DNA of 64,000 bases from positions 6,018,001 to 6,082,000 of the forward strand of contig NZ_CP117768.1 of assembly GCF_028623165.1 (NCBI RefSeq), given 5' to 3'. Source of the stretch: Nostoc sp. UHCC 0926 (lineage in GTDB: Bacteria > Cyanobacteriota > Cyanobacteriia > Cyanobacteriales > Nostocaceae). The notes under the pieces were generated by a model that had not been told where the DNA came from, did not search any database, and was given only the letters and a program-made list of their open reading frames with translations. Positions 62,532 through 64,000 of this stretch are shown one piece after another; positions within the stretch are counted from its first letter, which is position 1, and every line of letters starts with the position of its first letter. The position numbers and the translations under genes are program-made.

Positions 62532-63512
62532 ATGTCTACAAATTCTCGAGCTTATGCCTACTGGTTAGTCTCTCCTAGCCTTGGTGAAATTAGAGAAACC
62601 TCAGTCACGCCGTCTCTTAAAGATCCTCTGTTTTTGGACACGCTCTACAGTGGGATTAGTCCGGGTACAGAGCGGCTGGTAGGTCTAGCAAAAGTCCCTC
62701 AAGAGTGCTGGGAAACGATGCGCTGTTGGTATATGGAAGGCAGTTTTGCCTTACCTTTAAAGTACGGTTACAGTCTTGTTGGTCAAGCTGATGAAGGTTC
62801 CAACCAGGGGAAACGATTTTTTGTCATGCATCCCCACCAATCGAGAGTTGTCGTCGAAATTTCTGATGCTTTAGAGTTACCAGATTGGTTACCTAGCAAA
62901 CGGGCGACTTTAATTCCCAACACGGAAACAGCCTTGAATGCGGTCTGGGATGCCGAAGTTAGTCAGGGCGATCGCATCCTAATTGTTGGTGCAGGCATTA
63001 TCGGTATTCTCATTAGCTTTGTCCTCAGCAAAGAGTATGGTATTGGAGCAGACTTTTTAGAACAAGATAAGCAGCGAATTCAATACTTAGAACAACTACC
63101 CTGGTTGCAAAATTCCCGTTTAACAACCGACTACAAAGAAGGTGATTACAATATCGTTTTTCATACCAGTGCTTCTGCTTCTGGACTTCAAAGTGCAATT
63201 AATGCTCTAGCTTTTGAAGGTCGCTGTATCGAACTCAGTTGGTACGGAACACAATCAGTTTCCTTGCAATTAGGGGGTTCCTTTCATTACCAACGCAAAC
63301 AAATTATTGCTTCTCAAGTTTCTGCGATCGCTAGACCGATGCGAAAGCTAATTGACTATCGCCAGCGCAAAGAACGGGTTTTGAGCTTGCTCGCAGATGC
63401 AGCCGTAGATATTCTTCTTGAACCTGTGATTTCTTTTAGAGACTTGCCACAATTTATGTCACAGTTATATCAGCGTCAAGTGCATCCAGTTTCGCCATTA
63501 ATTGAGTATTAA
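62532..63512 (+). CDS. Medium-chain dehydrogenase/reductase lacking the zinc-ligand pattern
   Basis: The protein has 326 aa from ATG 62532 (MSTNSRAYAYWLVSPSLGEI). DTLYSGISPGTERLVGL resembles the zinc-independent BchC/quinone-reductase-like N-terminal domain, where S-G-I-S-x-G-T-E replaces the Cys-His zinc site. GDRILIVGAGIIGILISFVL is the Rossmann loop and FHTSASASGLQSAINALAFE the substrate-lid region. It is an NAD(P)-dependent oxidoreductase of unknown substrate. It lies 93 bp after the fused cyclohydrolase gene and just 5 bp before the PTPS-like gene, so all belong to one operon. Confidence 0.82.
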   Translation: MSTNSRAYAYWLVSPSLGEIRETSVTPSLKDPLFLDTLYSGISPGTERLVGLAKVPQECWETMRCWYMEGSFALPLKYGYSLVGQADEGSNQGKRFFVMHPHQSRVVVEISDALELPDWLPSKRATLIPNTETALNAVWDAEVSQGDRILIVGAGIIGILISFVLSKEYGIGADFLEQDKQRIQYLEQLPWLQNSRLTTDYKEGDYNIVFHTSASASGLQSAINALAFEGRCIELSWYGTQSVSLQLGGSFHYQRKQIIASQVSAIARPMRKLIDYRQRKERVLSLLADAAVDILLEPVISFRDLPQFMSQLYQRQVHPVSPLIEY

Positions 63513-63517
63513 AAATC

Positions 63518-63895
63518 ATGTTTTCTGTTGCAGTAAAAGACCACATTATGATTGCCCATAGCTTCCAAGGGGAAATTTTTGGCCCCGCTCAAAAGCTACA
63601 CGGAGCAACCTATATAGTTACGGCTGAATTTAAACTACCTCAGTTGGATAAAGATGGCTTAGTAATTGATATCGGTCAGGCGATCGCAATTCTCAAAGAA
63701 GTTTTAGAACCGTTAAATTACCAAAACTTGGATACTCTTGAACAATTTAAGGGGATAAATACAACGACAGAATACATGGGTTATTATATTCACCAGCAAA
63801 TTAGCAAACAAGTCAGTTCTTTTTTCCAAGGCTCTCTCAAAATTACTCTGGAGGAAAGTCATATCGCTTGGGGAAGCTATGAAGCTCAGGTATGA
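63518..63895 (+). CDS. 6-pyruvoyl-tetrahydropterin synthase/QueD-fold protein, atypical active site
   Basis: The 125-aa protein aligns with PTPS/QueD: HIMIAHSFQGEIFGPAQKLH, then GATYIVTAEFKLPQLDKDGL, VIDIGQAIAILKEVLEPLNY, TTTEYMGYYIHQQI and ITLEESHIAWGSYE. The zinc triad is normally H, then H-G-H. Here His14 and His28 remain, but the third position is Ala (LHGATY), and no catalytic Cys is present in the 14-28 loop. The fold is probably conserved but the reaction differs from standard PTPS. It is encoded between the dehydrogenase and the glycosyltransferase; the last overlaps it by 17 bp. Confidence 0.8.
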   Translation: MFSVAVKDHIMIAHSFQGEIFGPAQKLHGATYIVTAEFKLPQLDKDGLVIDIGQAIAILKEVLEPLNYQNLDTLEQFKGINTTTEYMGYYIHQQISKQVSSFFQGSLKITLEESHIAWGSYEAQV

Positions 63896-64000
63896 AGCGA
63901 GCACAATCCATTTTATTCAACCTCAATTGAGTCATGTATCAGGAGGCTCGATTTACAATTTAGAAATTGTCAAACGACTAGAGCAGGAAGCCAGAGGCAA
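63879..64000 (+). CDS. Glycosyltransferase (GT4-like), 3'-truncated by the window end
   Basis: Only 40 codons are visible: MKLRYEASTIHFIQPQLSHV, then SGGSIYNLEIVKRLEQEARG. The H-V-S-G-G-S-x-Y-N pattern is the glycine-rich N-terminal loop of GT-B retaining glycosyltransferases (GT4). The start at 63879 overlaps the end of the PTPS-like gene. The alternative ATG at 63894 runs into a stop after 12 codons. It probably glycosylates the product of the upstream enzymes. Confidence 0.6.
   Translation, partial: MKLRYEASTIHFIQPQLSHVSGGSIYNLEIVKRLEQEARG

Noticed and set aside
1..64000. tRNA, rRNA, riboswitch or tmRNA genes
   Set aside because: Intergenic regions were read for cloverleaf-like and CCA-ending segments and for known motifs. 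Nothing convincing was seen, but short RNAs could be missed without a covariance search.

Overview
The window is a chromosomal stretch of a filamentous, probably heterocystous (Nostoc/Anabaena-type) cyanobacterium. Evidence for this is the dense HIP1 octamer GCGATCGC on both strands, cyanobacterial or plastid-type genes (Ycf34, FtsH, an MlaE-type permease, a bilin-type GAF sensor kinase), heptamer tandem repeats and many small palindromic elements between genes. No rRNA, tRNA, CRISPR array or prophage was recognised.

Layout. 0-3.7 kb: a ferrochelatase-like gene with a natural eight-histidine tail, an FMN reductase and ftsH. 3.7-5.3 kb: decayed DNA with three miniature elements and a short-chain dehydrogenase remnant. 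5.3-15.7 kb: a catabolic or detoxification cluster on the + strand (luciferase-like monooxygenase, amidohydrolase, a GC-rich FAD monooxygenase that looks transferred, esterase, methyltransferase, GDSL hydrolase, aldo/keto reductase, ABC exporter). 16.4-25 kb: an accessory island with a toxin-antitoxin pair whose toxin is dead, a TPR gene with perfect 120-bp repeats, a CHAT-protease operon cut by a TnpB-only IS200/IS605 element, a second type IA topoisomerase and a RelE/Phd pair. 25.3-30 kb: a four-gene phosphorelay with a bilin-type GAF kinase. 30-32.3 kb: repeats and a second TnpB element.

32.3-47 kb: mixed housekeeping genes (phosphoribosyltransferase, sugar cation symporter, RtcA, CCA transferase, Ycf34, TsaB, AEC carrier, M15 peptidase) separated by pseudogene remnants. 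This part also holds a calmodulin-like four-EF-hand protein fused to an Erv1/ALR-type thiol oxidase domain and ended early by an in-frame TAG. 47-58 kb: PBP2, a PotA-type ATPase, an MlaE-type permease, a lone ABC permease and an OmpR-type two-component locus with a full-length and a truncated kinase. 58-60.7 kb: a methyltransferase and remnants of a glycosidase and a MATE transporter. 60.7 kb to the end: a compact operon of GTP cyclohydrolase II fused to a RibD-type reductase, a zinc-less dehydrogenase, an atypical PTPS-fold protein and the start of a glycosyltransferase. I read it as a candidate pathway for an uncharacterised GTP-derived metabolite.

Mobile DNA is a main theme. There are five copies of a 96-bp palindromic element and several other miniature families. 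One element contains a 55-bp exact copy of part of the FMN reductase gene. One TnpB element can be removed in silico to restore the interrupted reading frame exactly. All functional calls rest on reading the sequence and on family knowledge; no database search was run.
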